From contig JAOVFP010000004.1 in the NCBI GenBank assembly GCA_025738555.1, positions 1,922,001 through 1,986,000 of the forward strand: a stretch of 64,000 bases of DNA. Direction: 5' to 3'. The position numbers were made by a program, and so were the translations under genes. The notes beneath the pieces are model-generated. The model saw only the letters and a list, made by a program, of their open reading frames with translations, was not told the DNA's origin and did no database searches. Shown one piece after another: positions 47,229 to 58,200 of the stretch (position 1 is its first letter; the number at the start of each line of letters is the position of its first letter). Source of the stretch: Cyathus striatus. Taxonomy: Eukaryota; Basidiomycota; Agaricomycetes; Agaricales; Nidulariaceae.

Positions 47229-47531
47229 TGTTACAATCTGAGCTGGTCTCATAATGTCTTGATCTCATGATATCTGGGTCTTGTGATATTATGATCATGT
47301 GACTTGTCACTACACTTGTAAGTCATATGACAAGTTAGAATCTGATTCAGTTGTACTTGTTGTACACACTAATAGACTTGACAGTGTTCTCACAGCAACA
47401 CTTGAGACGCAAATAGAAGTTCTGAGGTGGTCTCAATAAGGGGATAGAGGGAAGTAGCCAGCTATATTGGATGATAGCTAAACTAAGATCAAGCTGAAGA
47501 AGCTTGATCAGAATACATGAGCTATTTATAC
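47229..47531 (+). repeat. LTR-like direct repeat, copy A
   Basis: It starts TGTTACAATCTGAGCTGGTC and ends AGCTATTTATAC. It pairs in direct orientation with 48787-49089 (both about 303 bp, with scattered mismatches and small indels). It interrupts the hAT coding region, so it is probably part of a retroelement without recognisable genes. Confidence 0.65.
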
Positions 47532-48592
47532 TAATACACCTAGTGTACTTCTACCTACTATAAAAACATTATTTCTATATTCTATGTGCTACTTACAAAT
47601 GGTATAATATATCTGGGTTGTAATTAGTAGCTAAGGTAGAGGTCCTGGACTGTTAGCTAGCATGGGAACAGTTTGTGCTAATAAGGGACATAACTAGCCT
47701 AAGTAAGAAAGTGTCTAAGAATAGAAACACTGAGGTCAGAGCTTATTCTCAACATCAGTGGGAAATAATTACCAGTAAGGCTGGAGATCAAGCTAAGCAT
47801 ACATCTATTCTAATAATAGGATATCAAAGTCATATGTTATCACATCATAGGAAAAGACATGAGGACTTAGACTCATGGCAAATGTCACTATCTAACCATG
47901 TTGTACCAGTGCTGTGCATCAGCATGCCATAGGTGCCTGGCCAGGTCTGAGATCTGGCATTCCTGGCAGGTTTATTCAGCAGTTCCCATTTCCACATGTC
48001 AAAGTGTGCAGCATCATGCCTCCATATGGAGCGTTCTTCCTGCAGGACAATTTATTGTTCTTTGCTATCTTCCCATATGGACACATCCTTGGCGCTTGTA
48101 TGTTTGTACATCTGTGAATTACTCTGGTCCATCCCAGATGTCTGTATCCAGTCCAAAAGTCTATCTTACTGCTTAGCTAATATGTAAATTACTGTGTTTG
48201 TCCTAACTATATAGTTCCTCTAGCTGTAGTCCTGTATGATATTTAATAGGTAGAGTAAAGTAGAGGAAGGGCAGTCTCCTGTGCCCTGAGAAATACCACC
48301 TAGCAGTTTGCATTCATATTAGTGTGAGCAAAGAGATTCTGAGTGCAATGAAAGTGAGAAGTCATAAGCCCATGCTAAGTCCAAGATTAAGGAATACACA
48401 TCAAAGTGTTTGCTAAGCTCACATTTTGTCTTGAATGTCAGTCTTCGACAACTCCTCATTACTTTATTTTGCCTGGAAGCACCTTGCATCTGAGTCTTAC
48501 CCACCGAGCACTTTCTTAGTGAGTGTACATGGTGTGAGTTTTATTATTAATATTTACATTTACACTATGTTACACTAAACTAGGTACTTTAA
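47532..48592. other. interior between LTR-like repeats; no gene recognised
   Basis: About 1.06 kb with a few short open frames on the forward strand (for example 47675-47932 and 47914-48117). None carries a gag, protease, reverse transcriptase or integrase motif. Confidence 0.4.
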
Positions 48593-48786
48593 TACAAAAG
48601 AAGCATGGTTCATTCACAGAAAGGTATGCTACTATAAGTAAAGTCTATGACTTGCCATGACTCGGCAGAGGTCTAAGAAAAGATGAAATGTGTACATAGA
48701 TAGATGAAATATATCAGTAAGCAAAGTCTGTGCCAGTAGTATGACAAACCAGGGTGGCAGAGATCAGCGAGGGGTAAGGGGTAAGG
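48593..48786 (+). repeat. second direct repeat, copy C
   Basis: This sequence of about 195 bp starts TACAAAAGAAGCATGG and ends GGGGTAAGG. It is repeated directly at 49087-49285, with copy B of the LTR-like repeat between them. Confidence 0.6.
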
Positions 48787-49089
48787 TGTTATGATCCAAG
48801 CTGGTCTCATGATGTCTTGATCTTGTGATATAAATAATCACGTGACTTGTCACTACACATGTTAAGTTGTATAATGAAGTCAAAGTCCATTCAGTTGTAC
48901 TTGTTGTACACACTAATGGACTTGGCAGTGTTCTCACAGTAACACTTGAGAAGCAAATAGAAGTAGCAGTGTTCTGGGTCTGAGGTGTTCTCAAAGAGGT
49001 GATAAAGGGGATTAGCCAGCTATATTGGATGATAGCTAAACTAAGATCAAGCTGAGGAAGCTTGATCAGAATACATGAGCTATTTATAC
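48787..49089 (+). repeat. LTR-like direct repeat, copy B
   Basis: It starts TGTTATGATCCAAGCTGGTC and ends AGCTATTTATAC. It is the direct partner of 47229-47531 and lies between two copies of the TACAAAAGAA repeat. Confidence 0.65.
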
Positions 49090-49263
49090 AAAAGAAACAT
49101 GGTCTGTTCGCAGAAAGGTATGCTACTATAAATAGAGTCCATGACTTGCCATGACTCAGCAGAGGTCCACAGTAAAGATGAGACATGTACATAAATAGGT
49201 GAAACGTATCAGTAAGCAAAGTTTGTGCCAGTAGTATGACAAACCAGGGTGGCAGAGATTGGC

Positions 49264-49305
49264 GAGGGGTAAGGGGTAAGGGGTAAGGGGTAAGGGGTAA
49301 GGGGT
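49264..49305 (+). repeat. GGGGTAA short tandem repeat
   Basis: About six head-to-tail GGGGTAA units; shorter runs occur near 48774 and 49430. It is not the TTAGGG telomere unit of basidiomycetes. Confidence 0.75.
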
Positions 49306-50029
49306 GATGAAGGTGAAACAAGTATTATACTATAAATAGAATGGGATGAGTAAGTAAGAAGATATAAATAGAAGAGTCACGTGAAAAAGAGATAGTCTGG
49401 TGGGGTTGAGATGGAGAAAGTGTAACATAAGGGGTAAGGGGTGATGAAAGTGTAACATGTATCAGTACTTATAAATAGAAAGGAATGAGTAAGAAAGTCT
49501 ATAAATAGATAGTCATGTGAAAAGAGAGGGGTCTGGCAGGATAGAGATGGAAAAAGTGTAACACATGAGCAACAAGAATAAAGAATAATAGGTATAAAAC
49601 TCACCCTATGCTAGCTTCAGTAGATAACTTCAAAAGAGCTCAATTATTAGTCTCAATTCCAAGTTCCTTGCAATGCTGAATGTATTCCTCAATGTGAAAC
49701 CTGTAATTTAATGATTTAGATGATTGTTAGAAATGATAATAATTAATCAGAACTTACTGTGCAATATGCATGCAGAGACTTGATGTACTCCCAGTGAAAA
49801 AGTTCTTTTCATCACCAGGATTCATTTTACTACATATATTAGTTAGATTAAACTAATGGTAATGAAAAACAGTACTTACAGACAAATTTTGGACCACCAA
49901 CCACTCTGAACCTTGTCAGTGTACAGATTAATATATTCTCTTTCATGATGAAAGATTGTAGCAATATTGGCTGTCAAGTCCTTCTTACTATGGATATTAA
50001 GAGCCTAAGAATTGAACTAAATTATATCT

Positions 50030-52230
50030 GGTTTGATACCCTTGCTACAATCTTCAAGAGTACCTCACTGACCTTGAATGGTGTCCATTCTAGGAACCAA
50101 CACCACATGTTAGACTTTCTTGCTCAGATCCTAACTGAATGGATCTACCTTGGGAAGGTGGGATGATATCATTGAAAGAAGCTTCTATCTCCTCCCTAAA
50201 CTCTGAAATGATGAATATGAGGTTCCTGGTGAGATTGTTGCAGACCACAGGCACATGGATGGGGTTGTTGGTCAGTTCTGAGCCCATTGTGTAGCTGACT
50301 TGGAATTCCTGCTCAGATGATCAGATACTTGCCTATGAGCATGGGAAGGCTGGGAACAGATACTCATGCTCTCTAGGATATCCGTCATCAAAAATGTGTC
50401 TTCAGGTGCTTTCACTAGTTCCTCCAGATACTGTGGCCCATGAAGCATGACTAACCACCTGCTCAGTTGAGGAACTTTGAAGACACCACCTTTGTATTGG
50501 TGTACATGGTTAGCATCTTCTACTGTGATCCATCTGGCTACTACGTACATGGCAGTGACCCTCCATCATCATGTCAATGCCATTGCCTAGAAAGAAGTGG
50601 ACTGCACTGATATGAGAAAGGAATGGGGCCATAAAGCCTTTCATAGAAATGTGTCTAAGCTATTTATTGTGGGGTTAGAGTATGGGTGAGTGATCCATAT
50701 GAGAGAAGCTTCTTGATACTTACCTTGTAGCTTGGGCTGTTGAAGTATGAATATACCACAGTTATTACTGCCAATGCCACAATTGTGGGGAGGACTACAG
50801 GATCCTTTGTGAACAAGCTAGAAGCTGCACCAGAGAGGGAATCCATCTGGAGGAAGGAATGTTACACATTCAGAAGCAATGATCCAAGTGGTTATATATT
50901 GGTTAAAAAATGAACAAAGCATAACTGCTACCTTTTCCTGTGGTCAATATATTCTCACTTCTATCACTGTATCACAGCACAATCAAAATCTATTGCCCTT
51001 CAGGTGCCGCTGTACACTTGGTAAGCCATCATGAGGTTTTGAGGTCTGACCATATTTTGCGATTTCAACCCAAATTCCTTTCAGAAATTTCTCTGTTGGA
51101 AGTTACTGGCATTTAAAAATTAAACTGACTGGCTATTGCAGTACACTAGACCATAGTTGTGATCCCACTATATGTTTTGCATTTAGCTGCTTAGAAGCAT
51201 TTCTCTTAGCAAAATGTATAGTGAAATCACAACTATGGCCTAGTGTACTGCAATAGCCAGTCAGTTTAATTTTTAAATGCCAGTAACTTCCAACAGAGAA
51301 ATTTCTGGAAGGAATTTGGGTCGAAATCGCAAAATATGGTTAGACCTCAAAACCTCATGATGGCTTACCAAGTGTATGGTGGCACCTGAAGGGTGATAGA
51401 TTTTGATTGTGCTGTGATACAGTGATAGAAGTGAGAATATATTGACCACAGGAAAAGGTAGCAGTTATGCTTTGTTCATTTTTTAACCAATATATAACCA
51501 CTTGGATCATTGCTTCTGAATGTGTAACATTCCTTCCTCCAGATGGATTCCCTCTCTGGTGCAGCTTCTAGCTTGTTCACAAAGGATCCTGTAGTCCTCC
51601 CCACAATTGTGGCATTGGCAGTAATAACTGTGGCATATTCATACTTCAACAGTCCAGGCTACAAGGTAAGTATCAAGAAGCTTCTCTTGTATGGATCACT
51701 CACCCATACTCCAACCCCACAATAAATAGCTTAGACACATTCCTATGATAGGCTTTACAGCCCCATTCCTTTCTCATATCAGTGCAGTCCACTTCTTTCT
51801 GGGCAATGGCATTGACATAATGATGGAGGGCCACCACCATGTACATAGTAGCCAGATGGATCACAGTAGAAGATGCTAACCATGTACACCAGTAAAAAGG
51901 CAGTGTCTTCAAAGTTCCTCAACTGAGCAGGTGGTTAGTCGTCCTTCATGGGCTGCAGTATCTGGAGGAACTAGCGAATGCACCAGAAGACACATTTTTG
52001 ATGACGGATATCCTAGAGAGCATGAGTATCTGTTCCCAGCCTTCCCATGCTCATAGGCAAGTATCTGATCATCTGAGCAGGAATTCCAAGTCAGCTACAC
52101 AATGGGCTCAGAACTGACCAACAACCCCATCCATGTGCCTGTGGTCTGCAACAATCTCACCAGGAACCTCACATTCATCATTCCAGAGCTTAGAGAGGAG
52201 ATAGAAGCTTCTTTCAATGATATCAAACCA
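50030..52230. repeat. large palindrome (inverted duplication) of a P450 5' half
   Basis: The left arm (about 50030-51180) is the reverse complement of the right arm (about 51210-52230), with about 28 bp between them (centre near 51195). Each arm holds P450 promoter, exon 1 (MDSLSGAASSLFTKDPVVLP) and following exons. Arms differ mainly by scattered substitutions. The right arm also lacks about 140 bp next to the end: after GATATC it resumes at AAACCAGAT, whereas the left arm and the copy at 6240-6400 keep the intervening sequence. Confidence 0.88.
50035..50846 (-). pseudogene. P450 5'-half pseudogene in the left palindrome arm
   Basis: The start is ATG 50846 (MDSLSGAASSLFTKDPVVLP, VVYSYFNSPSYK). 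Next come GGVFKVPQLSRWLVMLHGPQ, YLEELVKAPEDTFLMTDILE and NPIHVPVVCNNLTRNLIFII. It ends at about 50030, where hAT sequence takes over, so the I-helix and heme loop are absent. CpG sites have mostly become TpG/CpA compared with copy 1. Confidence 0.82.
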
Positions 52231-53380
52231 GATGTTTGTTGGATTGCCATTATGTAAGTGTTCTCCTGCCAGCAGATAACATGTAAACCTAACATTCGAT
52301 GACAGGCCGTGACGAAAAGTTTGTCGACATCTGCATGAGCTACGCCAAGGATGTCCCCTTGTCTGGTATGATCATGAACATGTTTGTTCCTCCCTTCCTT
52401 CAAAGGTACGTCTCCCATCAAGAATATCCAAAACATCCGACAAACGAGCAATCACCAGACTAGCCATGACAACAGTGCTCACGGGCCCGCCTAACAGACT
52501 AAAAGCAGCCATGCCCTACATCGAAAAAGTTGCTGCAGAGAGAAAGAGCAAGTTAGGCCAAGTGAACAAGGACAAAGTCACCGACACTATATCATGGATC
52601 TTTGAATACATGAACGGCAAAGAAATCTCCACCGAAACACTCACGAAGCGTATCTTCCACTTGAACATGGCCACGATGCACACGACGACCTTGGTAAACC
52701 ATCTCCCCTCCCCCTCCCCACTTCCCCTAGCTGACTAAGAGAACTACAGACATTCCTCCACGCATTGTACGACCTGGCTTCCCGCCCCGAGTACATCCTC
52801 CCTCTGCGCCAAGAAGTCGAAGAAATCGTGAACGAAGAAGGATGGACCAAAGCCTCAGTGGACAGAATGAAAAAGATCGACAGCTTTCTTAAAGAAAGTC
52901 AACGTCTAAAGCATTTCAGCAACCGTACGTCCTTTCCTCCCCCCCTCTCCTCCCAAGCCCTCCCACTAACCCCCACTTGCAGTAATCACAATGCGCAAAG
53001 CCCGAAAAGACTACAAACTCTGGGACGGCACAATCATCCCCAAAGGCACCGACATAGGATACCACGTCATGCCCGTACACCGCAACACCGAGAACTTCCC
53101 CAACCCCGACACATTCGACGGGTTCCGCTTCGTCAACGACGACGGGCGCAAGTTCGGTTTGTCCTCCGTCAACAACGAGTTTCTGATCTTCAGCGTGGGG
53201 AAGCACGCTTGTCCTGGACGGTATTTCGCCGCGAACGAGTTGAAGATGCTCTTGTCCCATATTGTCCTGAATTACGATATTAAGCTGGAGAATGAGGGTG
53301 TAAGGCCGAAGGATATGCAGCTCGATTTCAACCAGCTGCCGAATGACAAGGCCCAGGTGTTGTTCAGGAAGCGTGCATGA
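51543..53380 (+). pseudogene. cytochrome P450 pseudogene, copy 2 (3' half well preserved)
   Basis: The start is ATG 51543 (MDSLSGAASSLFTKDPVVLP, then AYSYFNSPGYK). The 5' half lies in the palindrome and lacks the exon region that copy 1 has at about 6255-6400. From about 52300 the reading is clean: DEKFVDICMSYAKDVPLSGM, SWIFEYMNGKEISTETLTKR, the I-helix LNMATMHTTTL and EVEEIVNEEGWTKASVDRMK. ESQRLKHFSN, HRNTENFPNPDTFDGFRFVN and heme loop FSVGKHACPGRYF (about 53191-53229) follow, with stop 53378-53380. It lacks the nonsense and frameshift changes seen in copy 1. Loss of the middle exon and CpG decay in the 5' half make function unlikely. The hydrolase gene lies 143 bp downstream, convergent. 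Confidence 0.82.
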
Positions 53381-53523
53381 GGGTGTAGATAAGGGGTGCT
53401 TATCACTGTAGATATTGTACAACTTCTTGTATTCTTGTTATGTTTAACTGTAATACACAGGTATATCTCAATATCAATACAGGAAGCGGGTATAGTGCAC
53501 GCGAACCGAAAGTATGTAGGAAA

Positions 53524-55001
53524 CTAATCTGAGACTGGACTAAGAACGCGAGAATGGATACCGGAGTATCGACCGGCGAAAAAACAAGAGATCTCGTTGG
53601 CCAGATCCACTGCGTGAGTAAGTGGGAGATCGTGCCCGCCTCCTGGTATCGTGATAATCTTAGACAGTTTCTGCGAAGATGGAGGGAGAGCGCTCAGGAT
53701 CAGACCTGAGTACTTGAATGGCACGATTGGATCATTTGTTCCCTATTAGCGTTGAATTAGCAACCAATATGAGTACACGATGCATACACTAACCTGGATG
53801 ATTTGCACCTTCTTCTCCTCGAATTGCTCTGAGCCGAAGGTAGAAGTTAGATCACTGACAGGCCCGTCTCTGAGGGACGAAACTGCAGCTTTGACGTGGT
53901 GGGGCAGAGCTGAGCATTGTAGGTTTATGAACTGTATGTCGTAAGTAGGAGTAGCTGGTGAGGTGGTGCGTAGTATTCACCTCTGTGATAAGGTCAAGCG
54001 GCTCTTTACGAGTAGGTTTTAAGCTAGGAAGGCTATTGAGCATTCTCTGTCACATAGAATTAGATATGCGGAAATGAGCGCTATAAAGGGGAGGCACCTT
54101 AAAAGGCGATTTTGGAAAATAGTGGTCAGAGATCGATCGTGGCATATAGGATATAGCACGCGTAAGGTCCTCGTCCTAGGAAAAGTGGTGAGTAAGGGTG
54201 AGAGTGAGAGGAAGACCTGGTTGTCAGGAGCTCACTTCCATAATGCCCCCAGACGAGATGAGGATGATTTCCCTCTCCACCATTTTAGGGAAAGCACCTG
54301 CGAAAGCAGCTGCGATTCCTCCACCCTGATTAATGCGTTAGTTAGCAGATCATAAAGAGGCGACGTGAATCATACCAACGACACGCCGCAAAGAATCGCC
54401 CTTTTCCATCCCACGTGGCGCATTAAGAGCGCGAGCTGGGTAATGTAGAGCTCTGCGTTGTGGATTGTATCTGGGGCATCAGAGTATCCTCTACCGTATA
54501 AATCTACAGTTGCAGTCTGTCAAGTCTGTACTGGTATGTCGCAAAGATGACCCACCATAGACCAACACCTCAAAGCCCTTCTCTGCCAGCGCAGGGGCAA
54601 GTTGTGCCCATTGAATAGAAGGTGTGAGTAGGCCATGAATCAAAACTATCTACGTAGAAGGACAAAAAGTTCGTTAGCTATGGCTCTTACAGAATGTATG
54701 ACATATAACATACTCTGACTGTGTCATCATGCGACTCCACCGTTTCAGGCCGCAACAACCAGTACCGAGTACGACCAAACGGAAGATCGACATACGATCC
54801 TCCTTGATAAAACTCTTCAGGATATATCTCTCGAGCTCTATGAGATTCCGGTAGACTTGCAAGCCCTGGATGAATCACCAGCTTTCTTCTCGGCGGTTGT
54901 GGTGGTGTTGACGAGACATAGTACGTGGCGTATAGCAGCAATGATAGAGAGATTGTTAGGGGTACTAGAACGCTGTGATGTCGATGAAGTCTCTCGGACA
55001 T
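53524..55001 (-). CDS. alpha/beta hydrolase with N-terminal membrane anchor
   Basis: Eight exons read from ATG 55001 to TAG 53526-53524 give about 366 residues without a stop. The first exons are 55001-54714, 54649-54556, 54503-54376 and 54325-54236. Residues about 10-30 (VLVPLTISLSLLLYATYYV) form a membrane anchor or signal. The fold landmarks are IVLIHGLL (oxyanion side), the nucleophile elbow CGVSLGGG, the acid in GTNDPIVPF and the base in PGGGHDLPL. The lid region (DEDLTRAISYMPRSISDHYF) is short. The substrate is unknown; lipase, esterase or epoxide-hydrolase-like roles are possible. It converges on the P450 at 51.5-53.4 kb. A relic of its last exon lies in the same position beside P450 copy 1, so the pair was duplicated together. 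Confidence 0.83.
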
Positions 55002-56521
55002 GGCTGTTGGTGAAAGAGTTGTTTCTCGTGGGAGGCATGGTTGATATGGATAAGGCTATTCGTAGACGCTGTAGTTGTCAGTTGGGATGACAGGAAACTT
55101 AGACTCGGGGACAACTCGGGGACGTAATAATGATTGAGTTATTTGTATTTATTTTGCAAATGCTTTAGGTCGGGCGGCCCGGGCCGTGGACACCCTTCAC
55201 AGATTCTCCCCCAACCTCCCCAAAACCTCCCGGTCTTACTTATATGTCGACGTTCGAACATTTCGCCCAATTATTAGAATGGAAAATTTTTGTTATGGAC
55301 TCCAAGTAATAACTTATTTTTCTGCTCGCCAAGTCGGATAAGTAGCTGGGTATAAAATCAAGTTCTAACATAGAACGATAAGTGCTCTGTTAGCTCAGTG
55401 GTTTTATCCCTCCAAATTTCACAATGCTGGTGTGGGCTCGAGTTCTATAATTTCTTTCATATACTCAATTATTATTTTTTGTGTTTATAATTTACTTCTT
55501 GAACGATTTCCGATGCAAATACCCTCGGTATTTGTAAATGCTCGCGTTCATTTGGTGCAGAGGTTACTCGAGGGAGTTCGAAGCTCACTGGCATTCATTA
55601 TGAAATTGGCTCGATTTCTTGCAGATCTTTATTTTATGAAAAATACAAAGTTGTCTGTAGCTAATATTGGCATTTTTGGAATGCTCTGATACACTTATTC
55701 TATGCTAAATCAGAATAGGTTCTGTTAGACCAATGGTTATTAGCTGTTAACATTATGTACTAGGGTTCGAAGCCCACTGACAGGCTTATTACTGTAAAAG
55801 TGTCTAAAAATTTTTTCACAATGAAATTCACCGCTTTTTCTGGATAAAGTTTACTCAATGGATACTCTGTTAGCAGTAGACCACAGACTACTATGTGTTA
55901 GGTGTGGTGAGGTACTTGAGGCTAAATAGATACAGTAATTCAAACTCATCGTCAAATCTCCATACTTCTTATATTAGTTCTACTTTTAGCGATACATTAC
56001 ACTGATAGATTCTAAATCAACGATGCCACGCAACTCACACGGGCTCAGAACTTATACCACTCTATACATTTCCAATTCCCGTCGGAAATCGGAAATTCAC
56101 ACATCCATTTGTTGAGCAACATACACGGCACAACGAACACGCAACACGAGCGGCTTCCAAAGGGTGTCGACGGTCGAGGAGAATCGTTTTTCAATATGGT
56201 TACTATTAACTTTGTACATTCGGCATGTGTACACGCATTCTAACCCGCCGCTGGGAATTGGGGTGGGAAAACGAGGACGCAAACCGACAATCGAGAATTA
56301 AGCGCATCTACCGGAATACGGACTGCATCCGATGAATGATGACTGGGACCCACTATGGCCATCTCGCTCAGCAGTCGCTCCAATATCAACTGATGCACTG
56401 TATGCGTCTTCCCCAAAGTCATCTTCAATAAGTATATAAGGATGCCAGGATTCAGTCCATCTCATCTCCAAACATCTAACAGTTCAACACCTTCACTCCA
56501 CCAAATAAACCGAATACAAAC
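55002..56521. other. intergenic with tRNA-like repeats and the reductase promoter
   Basis: It holds SINE-like units at about 55376-55800. From about 56060 it carries the upstream region of the first aldo/keto reductase; 56060-56520 resembles 58460-58860 before the second one. No other gene was seen. Confidence 0.5.
55376..55800 (+). repeat. tRNA-derived (SINE-like) sequences
   Basis: At 55386 TTAGCTCAGTGG matches an A box, followed about 40 bp later by GGGCTCGAGTTC (B-box-like). At about 55725 GTTAGACCAATGG is followed by AGGGTTCGAAGCCC. Neither folds into a full tRNA by eye, so these look like SINE heads or tRNA pseudogenes rather than working tRNA genes. Confidence 0.45.
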
Positions 56522-57978
56522 ATGACTCTTCCTACTCGCAAAATCGGCAACGACCACGTCAGTGCAATTGGTTTTGGCGCAATGGGTATGTCCGTAGGCT
56601 ATGGTTCCGTTGTCTCAGACGAGGAGAGTTTCAAGGTATACATCATAATCTACCCAGTTATTCATTTAATTCATCTTACCTCGAATGCAGGTTCTCGACG
56701 CCGCCTTGGAAGCTGGCTCTACCTTTTGGGATACTGCTGATATTTACCAGGACAACGAGGAACTCCTCGGAAAATGGTAAATCAGCTTTGTATTTATGTT
56801 TTAAAATGCCATTCCTAAAACAAGTGACTTCACTGCATAGGTTCAAGAAGACAGGAAACAGGTCCAAAGTATTCCTTGCCACCAAGTTTGGCTTTGTGAA
56901 TACCCCACGTACGATTAACGGAGATCCAGAATATGTAAAGCAAGCAGCTGAAGCTTCTCTAAAAAAACTTGGAGTTGAACAGATTGATCTGTATTATCTC
57001 CATGTACGGCTTTCTCCTGCTTACCGATTTAACCTAGACTGAAATTCCAGCTTGTGTAGCGAGCAGATAAGACTGTTTCCATTGAGGTATTTCTTCCATA
57101 TCTTATATATAGATTTTTTTTCTAATGGGAAAACAGAAAACGGTCAGCGCAATGGCAGAACTTGTCAAGTAAATTTTCATCGTCTATCCATAAGTATAAT
57201 CTGCTTACGGTTGTACACATCTCAGGGAAGGAAAGGTTCGATACCTAGGCCTTTCTGAAGTCTCCTCAAATACGCTTCGCCGTGCTCACGCCGTTCACCC
57301 CATCGCTGCCGTACAAGTCGAATACTCTCCCTTCGCCTTGGACATCGAAGACGAGAAAATAGGACTTCTCAAGACGTGCCGCGAGCTAGGAGTTACAGTT
57401 GTTGCCTATTCTCCCCTTGGGAGAGGGATACTCACTGGTCAATATGTATGTTCTCTTATCCTTCACATCCGATCTTCAGCCTGATTATATTATTATAGAA
57501 ATCCCCCGACGACTTCGAGGAAGGCGATTTCAGAAAAATAATTCCAAGGTAAGAAGTCACCGTCCCCTGAAGATCGAAATGTGCCGTTAAAATATGATGT
57601 TTATAGGTTCAGCAAAGAAAACTTTCCCAATATTCTCAAGCTTGTCGAAGGCTTGGAAAGTATTGCGAAGAGACATAATGCCACAGCCGGACAAGTCGCC
57701 CTTGCTTGGATTTTAGGTCAAGGGGACGACATCATTCCCATCCCTGGGACTAAGAAACTCAAGGTACGAACATCTTCCACTTTATTAATATTTTTGGAAT
57801 CACTAACCATTTGCATACGTAGTACCTCTTAGAAAACATTGGCACTACCAAAGTCGCACTCATCGCGGAGGAACTTCAAGAAGTCAGAGATATTGCAAAC
57901 AGAGCCGGTGCTTCTCAGGTTGATAGGTATCCTGCTTTCTTCCTGGAATCAATCTTTGTGGAAACTCCTGCTTTGTAA
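56522..57978 (+). CDS. aldo/keto reductase, copy 1 (intact)
   Basis: Nine exons (56522-56635, 56691-56776, 56841-57003, 57060-57086, 57137-57168, 57226-57445, 57499-57548, 57607-57763, 57823-57978) add to 1,005 nt, or 334 residues, close to the usual AKR length. The barrel signatures are [17 protein letters not shown] (catalytic Asp and Tyr), LATKFGF (Lys), DLYYLHR (His), [11 protein letters not shown] and an NADPH-binding C-terminal IPIPGTKK. It should reduce carbonyls with NADPH, resembling the AKR13/YakC-type group; the substrate is unknown. The promoter region is shared with copy 2 at 58862, showing tandem duplication with the neighbouring acyltransferase. Confidence 0.9.
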
Positions 57979-58029
57979 CTTGAATACATCTCTAGTAGGA
58001 TGCCAATTATACGTCTATTTATTTATGAA

Positions 58030-58200
58030 TATAGGTCAGAACCCAAACAAATCCCAACGCCCGTATGACGAAAGTAGGTTTGTTGCCTTTCCCACTGAGA
58101 CTATCAGAGGACACACCCATAGACTTGAAAACTTCACGTTCTAAGCCGATAGCAATTGGCTGAAGAATGGAGAACACCGACGATCACATGCTGAATTTTC
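58030..58200 (-). pseudogene. relic of the MBOAT acyltransferase 3' part
   Basis: 58035-58200 aligns with 60540-60722, the last exon of the acyltransferase gene, with substitutions and stops (shared pieces: CCAAACAAATCC, GAGACTATCAGAGGACACAC, AGCAATTGGCTG, ATTTTCCTGCC). It follows reductase copy 1 just as the full gene follows copy 2. A reductase plus acyltransferase unit was therefore duplicated and one acyltransferase lost. Confidence 0.8.

Larger units (their letters stand above)
43950..50030 (-). mobile_element. dead hAT-family DNA transposon, CpG-depleted, with nested insertions
   Basis: Reverse-strand exons read KKDLTANIATIFHHEREYIN and NLYTDKVQSGWWSKICL (about 50010-49880), FFTGSTSSLCMHIAQ (about 49800), and HYIYSPPDQPNEWEL (about 46830-46780). 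VGWVTSDGAAVNHTTIWKLK (about 46620-46550), IIRCMEHALHLAAKHFVE (about 46450-46395) and SLEKALALVKQV follow. These are the usual landmarks of fungal hAT transposases. Many stops sit where CGA (Arg) is expected, for example in VEG-stop-HNE and NN-stop-AL, consistent with CpG decay. The 3' end starts near 43950 (AGTGATGTGAAAGTCCGG). The other terminus is missing, because coding sequence runs into the P450 palindrome at about 50030. A MITE (44282) and LTR-like repeats (47229-49305) are inserted. Confidence 0.8.

Noticed and set aside
47675..48187. Retrotransposon gag or polymerase in the frames between LTR-like repeats
   Set aside because: None of the short frames shows a CCHC knuckle, protease, reverse transcriptase or integrase motif.
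49264..49305. Interstitial telomere repeat
   Set aside because: The unit is GGGGTAA, not TTAGGG. It lies inside a dispersed repeat, so it is a simple repeat.
55376..55450. Functional tRNA gene
   Set aside because: The A and B boxes are present, but no acceptor stem or plausible anticodon arm can be formed by eye.
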